Position numbers and translations under genes: made by a program | The notes under the pieces: model-generated | The model's input: only the letters and a program-made list of their open reading frames with translations | The model's database searches: none | What the model was told of the DNA's origin: nothing | DNA from: Pyrocephalus nanus | Taxonomy: Eukaryota > Chordata > Aves > Passeriformes > Tyrannidae | Assembly (NCBI GenBank): GCA_038380795.1 | Contig: CM076269.1 | Span: 2,542,001-2,606,000 of the forward strand | Reading direction: 5' to 3' | DNA: 64,000 bases | Shown here: positions 25,998 to 38,224 of the stretch, piece by piece | How the letters are laid out: each line of letters opens with the position of its first letter | Numbering within the stretch: the first letter of the stretch is position 1

Positions 25998-27484
25998 GGT
26001 GACTTAGAGTTATCTGCAAATATCATTCTGTAAACAAATTTGAATATAAAAGCCACACGGAGTTTTTATTCTTCAAATTTGTATAAAGGATTTGTCATCT
26101 TTGAAATGACAATCCATTCAAAGTACAAAGGCAAATGTGCTGAAGGTGCCAGTTTGATTTACCAGAAATACCAGGAAATAGGGCAGAATACAGCTGAGCA
26201 TAAATGCCTACAAAAAGTTATCCTCAACTGAGTGATCACCAGGGAGTAAAATCCTTGTGCCTCCACTTCACAGACACATTGAGGAACAATAGTGCACTTA
26301 TCACTAATCAGTACCATTGCCACTGTACTCCAGAAAATTGTGTTTACAGAGGCTTATTGCTCCCGTTATTTTACTGTCCCCAAACTTAAGACAGACTTGG
26401 ATCAGAAATGGCCCTTACCTTTCCCTGAGCAGAAATAAAAACGCACAAAAAACCCAGCCCAAATCGCTTGCCTGCCCATCGAGGGTTTGAAAATGAAAAG
26501 AAGCGTTGAGCCTTCTTGGCAAATGTAGGTTTCCCTCTCGTATTCCTGCATTTAGCACCTCTCTGCCTGCCTGAATGGCTCCTCTTTAAAGGAGAAAGTG
26601 AACTCACAGCGAAGAAGAGGGAGAAACAAACATCCCACATGGGATGACAGCTTTCAAAATACTTTACAGGTGGGGGGGGGAAGCAGCTCCCACGGCAGAG
26701 ACGGGGTAAGAGCAACCCTTAAACCAACTCCCTTGTGCTTGTGAGCTGTGCAGCCCCACCCTATGTCAATGTAAATAATGGGTGAAGGAATTTGGGATTA
26801 TCTACTCCATCCTCTGAACTGAACAGCTGTGCTTCAGTGGGAATCTGGGATTCCCAAGGTCTCCCTTGCTGCATTGTAACACTAAAAATAGCAATTTTTG
26901 TTACGTAAAAAAAAGGGTAAACAGGTAAGTAAAGACTTACTCTGAAAAATGCAGCATCTAACTGTGCTTCTTCATGATAATTAGTAAAAACTTGAGCCTG
27001 GTATGAAGTTTAAACATCCAGAGTCCACGATTTCATACAGGGTGTTTACATCTCAGTTAACAAGTCCTTTGACTTAGCTGATGCATGTATGATACTTAGT
27101 GCCCAAAATACACATGCTCTGGATAGTGTGGTGTTACCTCCACCACAGACAGAAATGTTTTCAGCTGGCTATAGACACAGAAAGGGAAAAAGAAAGTGAC
27201 TTTATTTATTTGGATGCATAAGAATTATCAAGGAGAAGGTATGAACTTCCATCAGCAAGACAGAACGGGGAAAAATTGGCAGAGAAGTGGAAGACATATA
27301 AAGAGCAAGGTAGTAAATGTGTGATGCGGATGTCAATATGAACAAAGAAATGTTTAGATTTTTAGGATGACTAAGATGTGTTTTAAGGGATCTCAGAATT
27401 AATCAGAGGCTTATTCATGCAAAGCAATGGTATGCATGGGGCCTGGTATCAGTAGCTCTGCTTCTCGCTGCTTTGTTGTTTTGA

Positions 27485-27506
27485 TTTTTTTTTTTTTTTT
27501 TTTTTT
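27485..27506. repeat. T homopolymer, 22 bases
   Basis: This uninterrupted run of 22 T is the longest homopolymer I see in the window. It could be the poly(A) tail of a minus-strand retrocopy, but no recognisable coding or SINE sequence lies on its right. Confidence 0.9.
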
Positions 27507-30500
27507 AGTGTTTCAGGAAGCCAATTAAAAAACCACAATTATAAGCAATCTGGTTATGTCACTGCATTTCCTGGATGGTAAATCAGCAAAATGATGCTTG
27601 GACTTTGTATAATTTAGCCCACAGATGTCTCCCGGAGGAACTGGAATGCACATAGAAAAGATACATGGGGTTTTGTTTGGGTTCATTTACAATGAAAAGG
27701 CACAGCCCTACTGCAAAGCATATTTGTGACACTGGGAAAAAAAAAAATAAATGTGTTTGTTGCCATCTGGCTCTTTCAAAAGGATCCCTTCAGAGATCTG
27801 TCTCTGTCTATTTATACCATACCCATTGTCACCATATCTGACCGTCCTATGAGACAGCACTCTGGGCAAGAAACAGAAAGGATGGTATTCTGAAAATTAT
27901 GGAGATGATTCTCGGTGAAAATCAGCGTAGGAAGATCAGTGAATGAAGGTTTTAGTTTACACCAGAGGAGGATCTGCCCTTATAAATGAATCACCTGCTC
28001 CTTAGAGATTTTTGAAACACCCTTTGTCATGGCTTTTCTTAGTGTGCTCATCCAAGACCAGGGATAAGCTAATATTTTTTTTTTTCTTTCCTCTTCTAAT
28101 GAGCATTTCAGTATAAGTACAGACATATCTTATTCATGCTGGTGTTCATGAACCCTCTCTAAGTGCTTTCACACACAAATAGACCTTATGTCAGAAAAGC
28201 TTATATGTTCATCTCTGAAATTCTGTGTAAGGAGCAAGGCTAAGAGGAGCTCAGAAGGGCACTGAAGAGCGAATTAAAGATAAATCAAATACAGCTATTG
28301 TATATCTGATAGTGAGGGTAGGTAGGCAGTGTTTGCTATTTCATATCTAATATCTGATATTCAGGAACACAAAGAGAATATTGTGCCCTTCCCCTTTATA
28401 CAGCTGTCTCTCCTTTTTAAAGGCACTAATCCCCAAACAGGCCCTACCAAAACTTATCTTCTGATTAAAAGCATTGTGAACATCCACTCAAAAAACAGGG
28501 ATGAAATCATGTGATTTAGGCATGCATTTACACCATTCAAATACCAGCTATTCACAGAAAAAAGTCCATGAGGAAGCTACAGGAAAATGTGTTAATATCT
28601 TAACAACAAAGCCACTAATAAAAGATATTTACCTCATTTGTGGGAGGGACTTGGTTTCAAAAATTAAAAGTGGCCACATTCAGCCAATGAGTTACTTCTT
28701 TTCTAATTTCATATCCCACCCAAATAATAAAACTGTTCAAAATATTTGACCAGGGGAAAATCTCAAAGTCCACAGAGTTTCTTGGTACAACAGAAGAAAT
28801 GCTAAAAACATCAAGTTTTTATAAGAAGTGTTCTACCATCTTTGTAAACTGTACCATTAAAACTCACAAAACCCCCCAAATCTGACATATTCTTTAAAAA
28901 AAAAGAGGTTAAAAATATTGTTTTCATGTCAAATCCAGTCTAACACAAGGCAGGGAGTACAGACAGTTGCATTACTCACGTACTTCTCCAGAATCCCATC
29001 AAAGAGAGCCTCTCAGCTTTTAACTGTTTAATGATTTCTGAAAGCTTTCCAAGTGGTTTTCCATCCAATAGCACAGACCCAGCATTACTGCTACTCAAGG
29101 CATCTGCAGCACCACCATGCTGAGTGGCTTCATTCTGCTCTTATTGAACTCATCTGGAGCAATAAGGGGTGGTTCAGTGCAGCTTTAAGTTTCCACAACC
29201 TCCCCAAAATCCCCACTCACTGCTGGCTCAGCACCGTGCCTGGTTGTTTTGGCAAAACACTGCCATGGAAATCCTTCCTAGAGATACAGCAGCTTGCACT
29301 GGGGTGAAGGGCTGGTGGGAATGCAAACACCCTAAATTAGGAATCTGGCTGAACCCTTTCTGGGCTCCACCTCACAGCAAATGGTCTGATTCTGATGCCC
29401 TATTTAGTGTAAAAAGGTATGAAATTTGAATCAAAATCAACTCTAAGATTCTCTCATAGTGGCAAATCCACTCAACTGAGGTAGGAAGTATTCCTAATTG
29501 ATCCACCAGGATTTTCACACTAACCACAGCTGCCAATTATTAAAAAAACACAAAACCCAAACAACCTAATTCAGTGAGTATGAAATAAGGTAACAATGTC
29601 AGCTGATACAGGTGATCACCAGGTTAGTGTTAAAACATTCCCAGGAGCTACTACTGGAAAGGCTGTGAAATGTGAACATTTATCTGAGCCTGAATACACA
29701 GGACATAGCAAGTCTGTAGTATCTGAATTTTTCTTCAGCATTTTGCTGTCACTAACTCCTCTAGAGAGGCTGGGTAGCTGATTCTTTCACTACCTTTCAG
29801 CTACCTCTAAAAAGAGTTTTACTTTCCACTCTTTGGGGATCACTTTTATATCTTTCTTCTAATCACATCTAGCTCCTTTGGTGGAGGTTGATTTTTCTTT
29901 TCCATTTTTTCCTTCAAGAAAAAAATACCATTTTTTTTTTTCCCCAGCTACAACCTTTTGTGCCTTTATCTTCAAGGCCCAGAATTGTCATTCTGCAGCT
30001 CCCTCTGAAAAACCCTCAATTTTATATAATTAGTCATAGATCAAAATAGCAGAGAATGTCTTTCCTACTGTAGTTTTTCAGAGTGTTTCTTGTAACCATA
30101 TAATGAGAAAAGGCTTTGCACTATACTTCTCCTGTGTCCTAGCTGGATATTACTTGTATGTAACTCTTGACATAACAGGAGTTTGAAATTAATTTTCATG
30201 AATATTTGTTTTAAAAAGGGGACGCATTTGAAACGATAATATTTGGATTCTCTAAGGTGCAATCCATCAGCTTGCAGACAGCAGAACAGGAAGAAATTAC
30301 CTGAGATCCCTGTAGGACTCAGCATTCAGGGCAGATCCTTCATTTGGCTTCAATGGAGCAGTGCTGATGTCCTCCCACACACAGTCTGGCCTCGTTCTCT
30401 GTGGTACCAATACTTTTTTTTTAACAGGTTTGTCTTTGTCTTATTCAAATATTTATTCATTTTTTTTATGTTCAGGAAACTTTTCTCTATCTTAAAAAAA

Positions 30501-32703
30501 TACCCTTCGTGTTTAAAAGCTCTAAAATATAATCAATGAACTCTCCATCAGCCTCTTGGCTTGATAATTTTTGATTCAGTCTCCACGTGCAAACTCAAAG
30601 ACCCTCAATAACCATTTCCTTTCTGGTGCATCTCCCACAGAAGTATAATATTTTCTGGAAACTCTTTCAGAGATGAATGTGCTGAAATTTCACTGTGTAG
30701 GGGTAAAATATTATATTATAAAATATTGAATTTTAGTCTCATATCAGAGATTTTCATCTGGAGATATTAGAGCCCCAAAAATGTAATATTCCAACTTCTG
30801 TATTCAAGCCTGAAGTATTTAACTGCCAAATCAGGGCACTTTCAGCTGGACACCTTGGGAACTCCAGTGATATCTGCAGCTCATCAGGCAATTCTCAGGG
30901 TTTTTTTCCACTTGATGTCTTGGGCAGGTATTTCAAGCTAGACTGCACCTCTGTAAGAGTCCAAAAGTTAAATATGCTTGCACCCCACGTGCCCAGATAA
31001 AACAGGTTTCTTGTCCGGTGTTCTGCAGTAACAGATGTGAAAGGCAGACAAACTCCAGAAATTAATAACATCCTTTCATGTTAGTGTTCATTGACATTGA
31101 AGCTGAACCTCTAAAGAGATGACTAGACGTTTTTGCATGGCACTCCTCCTGGCCCTTCACTTACCAGCATTTTATTGGCATTAACACTGAGATATTACTT
31201 AAGTAATCAGAGTTTACGACAGCCCAAGTACTTGCATGAGAGGACTGCACTTCATTAGAATGTATTTTCTGACATTGTGTGTTCTTCATTAGCTTTGAAA
31301 CATTTTACTAATTAGATTTCACTTTTTGGAAATGGACACTAAGTAGGATGGCTTTTATCCTGGCTCCTACTCAGTGAAAAATTACGGGGCTGTGGGCAGC
31401 AAATGTTAATCGAACATCCAGCAGTAGCTGAGTTCTGCCCTTCTGTTCCTGCTGCCCTTTTCGAGACTGAAGGCTGCCATTATTGTTTCATTCCTTTGAC
31501 CTCTTATAAGGGCACCCCAGAAAGGTCAGGCTGCTCTTTTCTTTCTTTCCTTCCCTCCACATTAGCTGGCAGTCCAGACCTCTCCAAATCTCTTCCCATA
31601 GTTTTCTACTGCATAACATCTCCCAGCTTACTTTGCTTCTATCATACCTCTGATTTATTGTCCTAGTGCTAATGCATAAAAAATCCAGTCACCTGCAGCT
31701 CTCCAGGCATCAAGACAACCTCTTAATAACTATTCAGTTAACACTAAGACCACCAGACAGGACAGGGGGTGGTAGGTAAATGTGAAGGAGCTCTGAAGCC
31801 ACCTTAATTTCACTCACCACAGTAGGAAGTCTGTCTGGGGATAGGCAAGAAAAGCTATCCCAAGGGATGAGGCAGAAAAAGACAGAGAGCACAGGCATAT
31901 CACAGCATATGAGGATTTTTAAGGGACATGGGGGAATGTGGAGCTAAATCAGTGGAGAAATACAGGCTATTAAGGACAAATCCATTGCTACCAGACTTCA
32001 TTACTCACAGAACTGGTAATAGGGCTATGGCTTATGTCCCTTCACTGGCAGTAAGTGGAGCAACAATATCAGACAGAGCTGCTTCTGAGGCTTTACTCAG
32101 ATTATTTGGCTTTCTAGATCAAAGACAAAGCTTCAAACGAATCTGGAAGACAATGGCATGAACGGCCTTGTGGGGTAACAAGAAACTTCAGCTCTTACTG
32201 ATATCAGTGAAATGAGATCAATAAATGCAGTCATATAACCTTCAAAAGCTCAGGCAAGCCTAGTTAATTAATTATAAATGAGTGTATCAGCACTTGCTCT
32301 GTTCAGGTGTCAACATTTTTAGGTTGAGTTGAGATAATATACAGAATTTACTGGTAAGTTTTTTTCATGTGTTATGTTTCCATATAGGCTGACTACAGTA
32401 TTCAGACTGTTCCCTTAAAATGTAGGGTTTTCAGAGAACCCTTGTCCCAGGCCAAATACAGGCATTTGTAAAACTGTCCACAGAAATCTCTACATATGGA
32501 ATCAGGCTGATCCTGAACACCGCAGGCTTTGTCTTTATTAATTCAAACGTTTTCTTATGAAGAGATTTTAGCACTCTCATTAACATTAACAGCACAAGAG
32601 CAATATCTTGTTAAGAGGAAATACAGGAGCAGAAGGAAGAACGCTCCAGAGGGGAAGGTTTCCATGAGGCTTAAAGATCTTTGGCAGAGGATACAAATGA
32701 GAG

Positions 32704-32770
32704 AGACTTCTGTGGCTCAGAGAAGTTACCTCGCTTTGCCCACAGGAGAAACGTGTCTGACTCTTAGTCA
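32704..32770 (-). mobile_element. possible second MIR-like SINE remnant
   Basis: GTGGCTCAGAGAAGTTACCT, then CGCTTTGCCCACAGGAG and GTGTCTGACTC on the plus strand resemble reverse-complement MIR (GAGGCACAGAGAGGTTAAGTAACTTGCCCAAGGTCACAC). The match is short and gapped. The neighbouring GGTTTGATTCCC (32790-32801) looks like a tRNA T-arm but does not continue into a foldable tRNA. Confidence 0.35.
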
Positions 32771-35454
32771 ATTAAATATTGCCCCCCCTAGGTTTGATTC
32801 CCTTAGCCTACGAGTTTGATGTGAGCCATTCCTTATGCATTACAAGTTGTTCATCAATGCACTAATTTTTCCTAACCTGGACGTGAGCAGCTCTGCTTTG
32901 GAAAATCCAAAGCAAACATAAGGTAAGGATTTCTCAGCATCTGAATGCAATTTGCCAACTTGTTCAACAGAAACAGAAAAATCTGGAATAAAATTCGGGA
33001 AAAGTCAGAAACTCCATGCTTGTTCCTGTCCCAGTTCACACGCAATTTCAAGCAAACTATTATTGAGTTAAAAACACGTCAGTGAATTTGAATCACCAAA
33101 GTAAGAGGACAAGCTTAATCTATCCTGAATCATCTTTTTGTTCCCAGAAGTTTTAAACCTTTAATATTGAAAAAAAAAAAATAAAATAATTATACCCAGC
33201 AGCTGGCATACTGGGGCTTGATGACATTTTATCTAGTGCCTGTTGTGCCCCCACCAAACATGACTCTGGGCATACTCAAAGTGGGGCATGGGAGGAATAA
33301 AACAGATTCTTTCATGTATTCATAGCTAATACCTTTTATCTGGCTAGGATGCAGACTGATCACAAGAAGAGAGTTTAAATACTTGGTGACTTGTCACACT
33401 GCAGCCTTCAACTGTTTGGAACAGCAGATTATTTTCAGACACTTGCTGCTGTTCAATTATGCATTTTTGTTTTGTGATGCATATAATCAGCCACCATATT
33501 CACAAACTCAAGATTTCCCAGTGGAAAAGTTTTAAAGATAGGACTTCTATTGCTTTCCTGCCTTATCAAAATGGAAGCAAGCAGCACATGTTTTCAGCAA
33601 CAAATATCTTACAAAATATACCAAGGGTGCAATACTGTGTTCCAGATAAAAAACTGATTTGAGTGCTATCAAATTCCAGACCAAAAAGGTAATAATACTT
33701 GTGTCAAAAAATTACTCAAAAGAATGAATGTTAGGTTCTTTGGTTTATGCATTATCAACATTATTAACCATTTTGGTGACTGAAACAGGAACAAAAACCT
33801 GTAACCAGGGCTAAAATCTCTCCTCCCAGGTAGGAAAAGAACCTCTTCTCAGTCTGGAGGAATGGGCCGTGTTGCAGACACACCAAATGGTCACACAGCT
33901 CCTCTGGGAAACAAATTACCTGCTTTTGCCCTTCCCAAACCCTTGGCATGTTATATGATGTAAAAAGGAGATTGTGTGCAGGAAGCCCACCTGGATTTGC
34001 CCCGTGCCTTCCACCAGGACCTTAGATTCTTTTGATGTGTTAAAACCAGAATTACATGAAGTGCCTGAGAGACTGAAACATAATTCTTGGCCTGGAGATG
34101 CACAGTGTTGGAGGCCCAGGCAGTTTGGAAATGGGAGTGCAAATCATGGGCTCATCCAGTTTGCTGGATGCAGTCTGAAGGGAGAAGAACACCAAAATGG
34201 AGATCCAAGCTTTTCTGGCACATCCCCCTCTATTAATATTGTGTGGGAATATTCCCACAGGAAGAGGAGCATGTCAAAGATGGGCTATCTTTGCTTATGC
34301 ATCGTTGCCCAGAGGAGAAGGATATCAGCACGGTTCTTACATTTCAAATCTTTGTTTTGCTTAACATCAAAGTTATTTCCAGAGCCCCCTTGTGAGAATC
34401 AAGATGTCATTACTCTGTGTGCTGAGCAGAGAGTGGTGCACAGCCTGATTCTGGCCTGAAGATTTTTCCCTTCCCAGGCAAGATATATGTAGCCAGCTTT
34501 GACAATAACATCTCATGCAATTCTTTTTTGATTAGAAATATGCTCAGAAAACAGTCCATTAAAACTGAATGAAAGGTCAAGTCTCCATTTGGATAATTAT
34601 GCTGTTTTCAAGAGAGATCAGAGAGAACTATGGCAACATATTGTGGATTAGTATCTGCCACCATATGGCACTTCAAAATGACAAATAGAAACAATGGATA
34701 GACTTTGTGGAAGAAGCAAATAGGAAGCCATTTTAAAAACTGTTTTATAAAATCAACCCTTGGTGGTAAATACTGGAAACCTGGGGGATTCTGTTGTGTT
34801 GCTGTTCCAATATAGAAATACACAAGATCATCAAATCCTGGGAATTTCTTCTTAACTTCTGATTATTTTAGATTTTTTTTTTTTCAATTTGTACTATCTA
34901 AGAAATTGAATTTAAAGTATCTCTAGGCCCAAGGAAACACTTGAGTTGATTAAATGTTTAAAAGGCAACGCAAAGACACCCAAGTGCAAATGTTTTGCAG
35001 TTAGCCCTATTGAAATAAACAGGGAAAAACCCCTGTGAAATTTAATTGGGACAGAGTTTCCACATCAGGACTGCTGCCAATGTCCCTGAGACAGGTCAAG
35101 GAGAGGCAGCCTTCTTCTCCAGTGGCAGATCAGCTCTCTGCTCAGTGGGAATTTCTTTCCACAAAGCCAACTGTCCAGGGCAGGGCAGGGAAGGGCAGCA
35201 GCTTCTGCCCCAGCCCTGTGTCAGGAATACACCTCAGTGCTTCCAGCTCCCCTTCACAGAACAGGATGAAGCAACTGAGACAGGCAAAACCTCCCCCAAA
35301 CAAACCAAATGGAGCAGTTTTGATCAACAAAACCTGTGGGGACAAACCGTGTGAACAATGGCGTGGAAATCGTGCAGCCTCTCTCCTACCCTTATCATTC
35401 CAATTACATTCTCCTAATCTACAAAATTGAAAGGTAATGAGCAGTTTTTCCTTA

Positions 35455-35560
35455 AACCACATTAAATAACACTGTCAAAATGCAAATTTATTCATTAAGT
35501 ATAAATGAGTGTGTTAAATATTCATGAATTGTTGCTTGCAGTATATAATTAATCCCATGG
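35455..35560. promoter_or_regulatory. octamer and homeodomain-like site cluster
   Basis: ATGCAAAT (35480-35487, perfect octamer) is followed by TTATTCATTAAG, TTAAATATTCATGAATTG and TATAATTAATCCC, the last being a bicoid/OTX-like TAATCC. The block has no repeats and no open frame of note. Regulatory role is inference. Confidence 0.3.
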
Positions 35561-35937
35561 TCTGTGTGTCCAAAAGCATTTAGGAGACAGATTTGAGAAG
35601 ACGGTGCTGTAGAATGATAACATTTAAAGCATGTTTTTAAAAGCAAAAGGTCACCAGCCCTTTGGAACCTAAACTATTACCAGTGCTTATAACTCATTGT
35701 AATGCCTCTTTAGCTTGTACACATGCTTTCCTGATGCAAGGTTTGCATCCCCAGCCCTTGCTGTCTAATAAACTATTCAAGAAAAGAAATACTTGAGAGC
35801 GGAAGGTGCCGGTAAATTATCCCATTCAATACCGATGCACTCAAATTAATACAGTACTTTCCACACGTTAAAACTCTCAAGGATTGCAAAGCTGCCCTTG
35901 AAAAATGATGCAGTTTGACTCCCTGGCCCTCCTTTTT

Positions 35938-35994
35938 CTGGGGGGGGGAAAAAAAAAGAAAACAAACAAACAAAAAAACAACAACAAAAAAAAA
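35938..35994. repeat. G-run followed by A-rich (CAAA)-like low complexity
   Basis: A G run is followed directly by a long A-rich tract with scattered C (AAACAAACAAACAAAAAAAC). It is low-complexity sequence with strong strand asymmetry. Confidence 0.85.
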
Positions 35995-36619
35995 GTGCAT
36001 TCTGACACTTGAACCATCACTAAAGCTGGCTGCCATTTCAAGTATCATGAAAGATAAAACAAAGGCTTCTCACCACAAAAAGAACAGCCTCTTTTTTTCC
36101 CTGTGCTTTATAGTCACTTGCAGATATGAAGGAAAACCCCTGAATCCTGTATTAAGCTTCAAGTAAGTGCTCCCATTGATACCAGTAAGAAGTGGAGCAC
36201 ATAAAGCACTGGGATGTTATGTCTCAATGTCCTTAGCTTAAATATTCACTCTTTTCTCTGCCTTTCTTGAATTTTCACTGCTTCTTTTCATGTAATTGAA
36301 ATCACTTTCAGAAACTCTTTGTTAGTCTGCTTCATACATTTTCGGGGAAGAATCTTTGAGGTACTGATGAAAATGACTGATTTTTTTTTTTTTCAAGATA
36401 GCGTGAAGAAATAACAAAAAACAAAATCGTTATAGTGTTCATAGTAATTCCCTTCACAGTCACTTATCTCAAGGTATGTGTTGTATACAGCTTTCAGCCA
36501 GTTGTGCAAGTATAAACTCTACCATCTCCCCTTCCTTCCCCAGCACCTTCAGAAATAAAGCACGTAACAGTGACTTGATCTGAGTTGTTTCAGTGCAGGA
36601 GATTTTTACTGTGTCACTT

Positions 36620-36643
36620 TGTGTGTGTGTTTGTGAGTGTGTG
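36620..36643. repeat. short imperfect (GT)n repeat
   Basis: Alternating GT with single interruptions (GTGTGTGTGTTTGTGAGTGTGTG). Confidence 0.8.
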
Positions 36644-38224
36644 AACGAATCAACACAACACCAAAAGTGATTCACAATTCCAAGCAACTCCACCTGCCAT
36701 TCACAGCACAGGCCATAGAAACTAGGAGCTGCTCTGACAATTTTTTTTTTTTTCCGTGTTTTCCCTTGCAAAAATGTAACAAATGGTTTGCCATTTGTAT
36801 GCAGGCATGTTTTGTTCATTCAGAGCCAGCAAGCATATCTCTGTGTTGTATGGGGCTTGTACTGTACTGCGTGGAGAAATCCTGCAAAATTAGGTGCTGA
36901 AGGATCTTTACTTTCTTTACAGGATCTTCTGTCTTATGACAAAAAAAAAAGGGCAGTGTGAGGCCAAATGGATTTGATTAGTCTTATTTCCAGGATGTGC
37001 AATAGGGCTTGATGAGCTATAAGGCATTACAAGGATAGGCTGAAAGCAAAGTTGGTCACAGAATGCAAGATAATGTTTCATCATATCTATTAAACAGGTA
37101 AGTCATCAAACCCCAGGGCCAGGCAGCTGCAATCCAAGCACTGTTGACACTCAGTTTACAAGACATTTGTGATAAGTGCTTTTGTTGTAATTAAAAAGCT
37201 GTGCAAGTCTACCCAGTTGTGTCGCAACCAGTATCTTATCTCCTGCACCAAAATGAGGACAGACCTCACCTGTCAAAGACAATTAATTTAGATAGCTCTC
37301 CTCTGGACAGGAGAGGAGTTAATCAGAAATTCCCTGGTAGAAGGTTTTGCTTTTGCCAGTGAAGAGTGCTAGTGGATTGTGACTAAAGACTCCCACAGAA
37401 AGATGCAGATTTTGATCCATTTTATGACAAAACAAGCCAATTCTCAACGTTTCCTTTTTTGGCAGTTCCTCTGCTCCGTTTGCATACTGTCTGAGAACCC
37501 AGACTCTGTAGTTCCCAAATTCTGCCAATCCTGAGGAGAGGTGGGAGCTGCCAGCCCAGGGACTGGGCAGCCCATGGAGGTCTGGTTATTTTGGGCAACA
37601 ATAAACAGAGAGGCCGAAGCAGATGTGTTAAAAAACCCCTACATTTTCAGTTGAAAACAGACAGCTTTCCCCCATCTCCAATTCACTGCCACCCAAATTT
37701 CAGAATCCTGCAGAGGCAGAAGTGTTTTTCAAAACCAGACAGTCGGGGATCATGTGCAGCCCAACCAATCTGGGGGAAAGGCTGGAGGTAGAGAGACAAT
37801 TGGAAAGACTCCACGCATCAGTGACTCTGCTTCCCAGGGATTGCCTTGCTGATCTTAAACAAGTTCAGGGAAGCCTGAACTTTGCTTAAGCAGAAGAATG
37901 TCTGTGTGATATTATCCCTGGTTGGTGAATGAAGGTGGACAGGAAAAAAAGATTCTGGATGTGGAGCATGTGTCCTTTGATGCAGGTGAAAGGATGGCAC
38001 CACTTAGGTGGTCTCCTGTTCTGTAAGAAAGGGAAACAGCCCGCTAGGGAAGGGGCTGAAAATAAGGGCTAAGAGAGGAATTGATGGAAAAAACCCAAAT
38101 CCAGCCAAAAAACCCCTAATCATTCAGCGTGAAATCAAGATGGCAAACTTAAGATTAACGAAGGATGTAAAAGCAGCAGATTTTCTATAAAACAAACCAA
38201 ATAGTTAGGGTAAAAAAATGAAAG

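Larger units (their letters stand above)
24991..35454. other. intergenic, no gene recognised
   Basis: AT-rich sequence with the poly(A) tract at 25971, the T22 run at 27485, a G run near 26672, and a weak MIR-like remnant near 32704. The 161-codon frame at 33974-34459 has no recognisable domain and its length is near the chance maximum. Confidence 0.6.
35561..38224. other. intergenic, no gene recognised
   Basis: Contains the G/A-rich tract at 35938 and the GT repeat at 36620. The part just left of 38225 may be the 5' part of the old LINE but is too diverged to call. Confidence 0.55.

Noticed and set aside
27485..27506. T22 run as the tail of a processed pseudogene
   Set aside because: No coding-like or SINE sequence recognised to its right on the minus strand and no flanking duplication seen.
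32780..32815. tRNA-like T-arm GGTTTGATTCCC
   Set aside because: No acceptor, D or anticodon arms fold around it; probably chance or part of an old SINE.
33974..34459. 161-codon plus-strand open frame
   Set aside because: Longest frame in the window but near the maximum expected by chance in 64 kb; no domain, splice context or conservation pattern recognised, and a minus-strand frame overlaps it.
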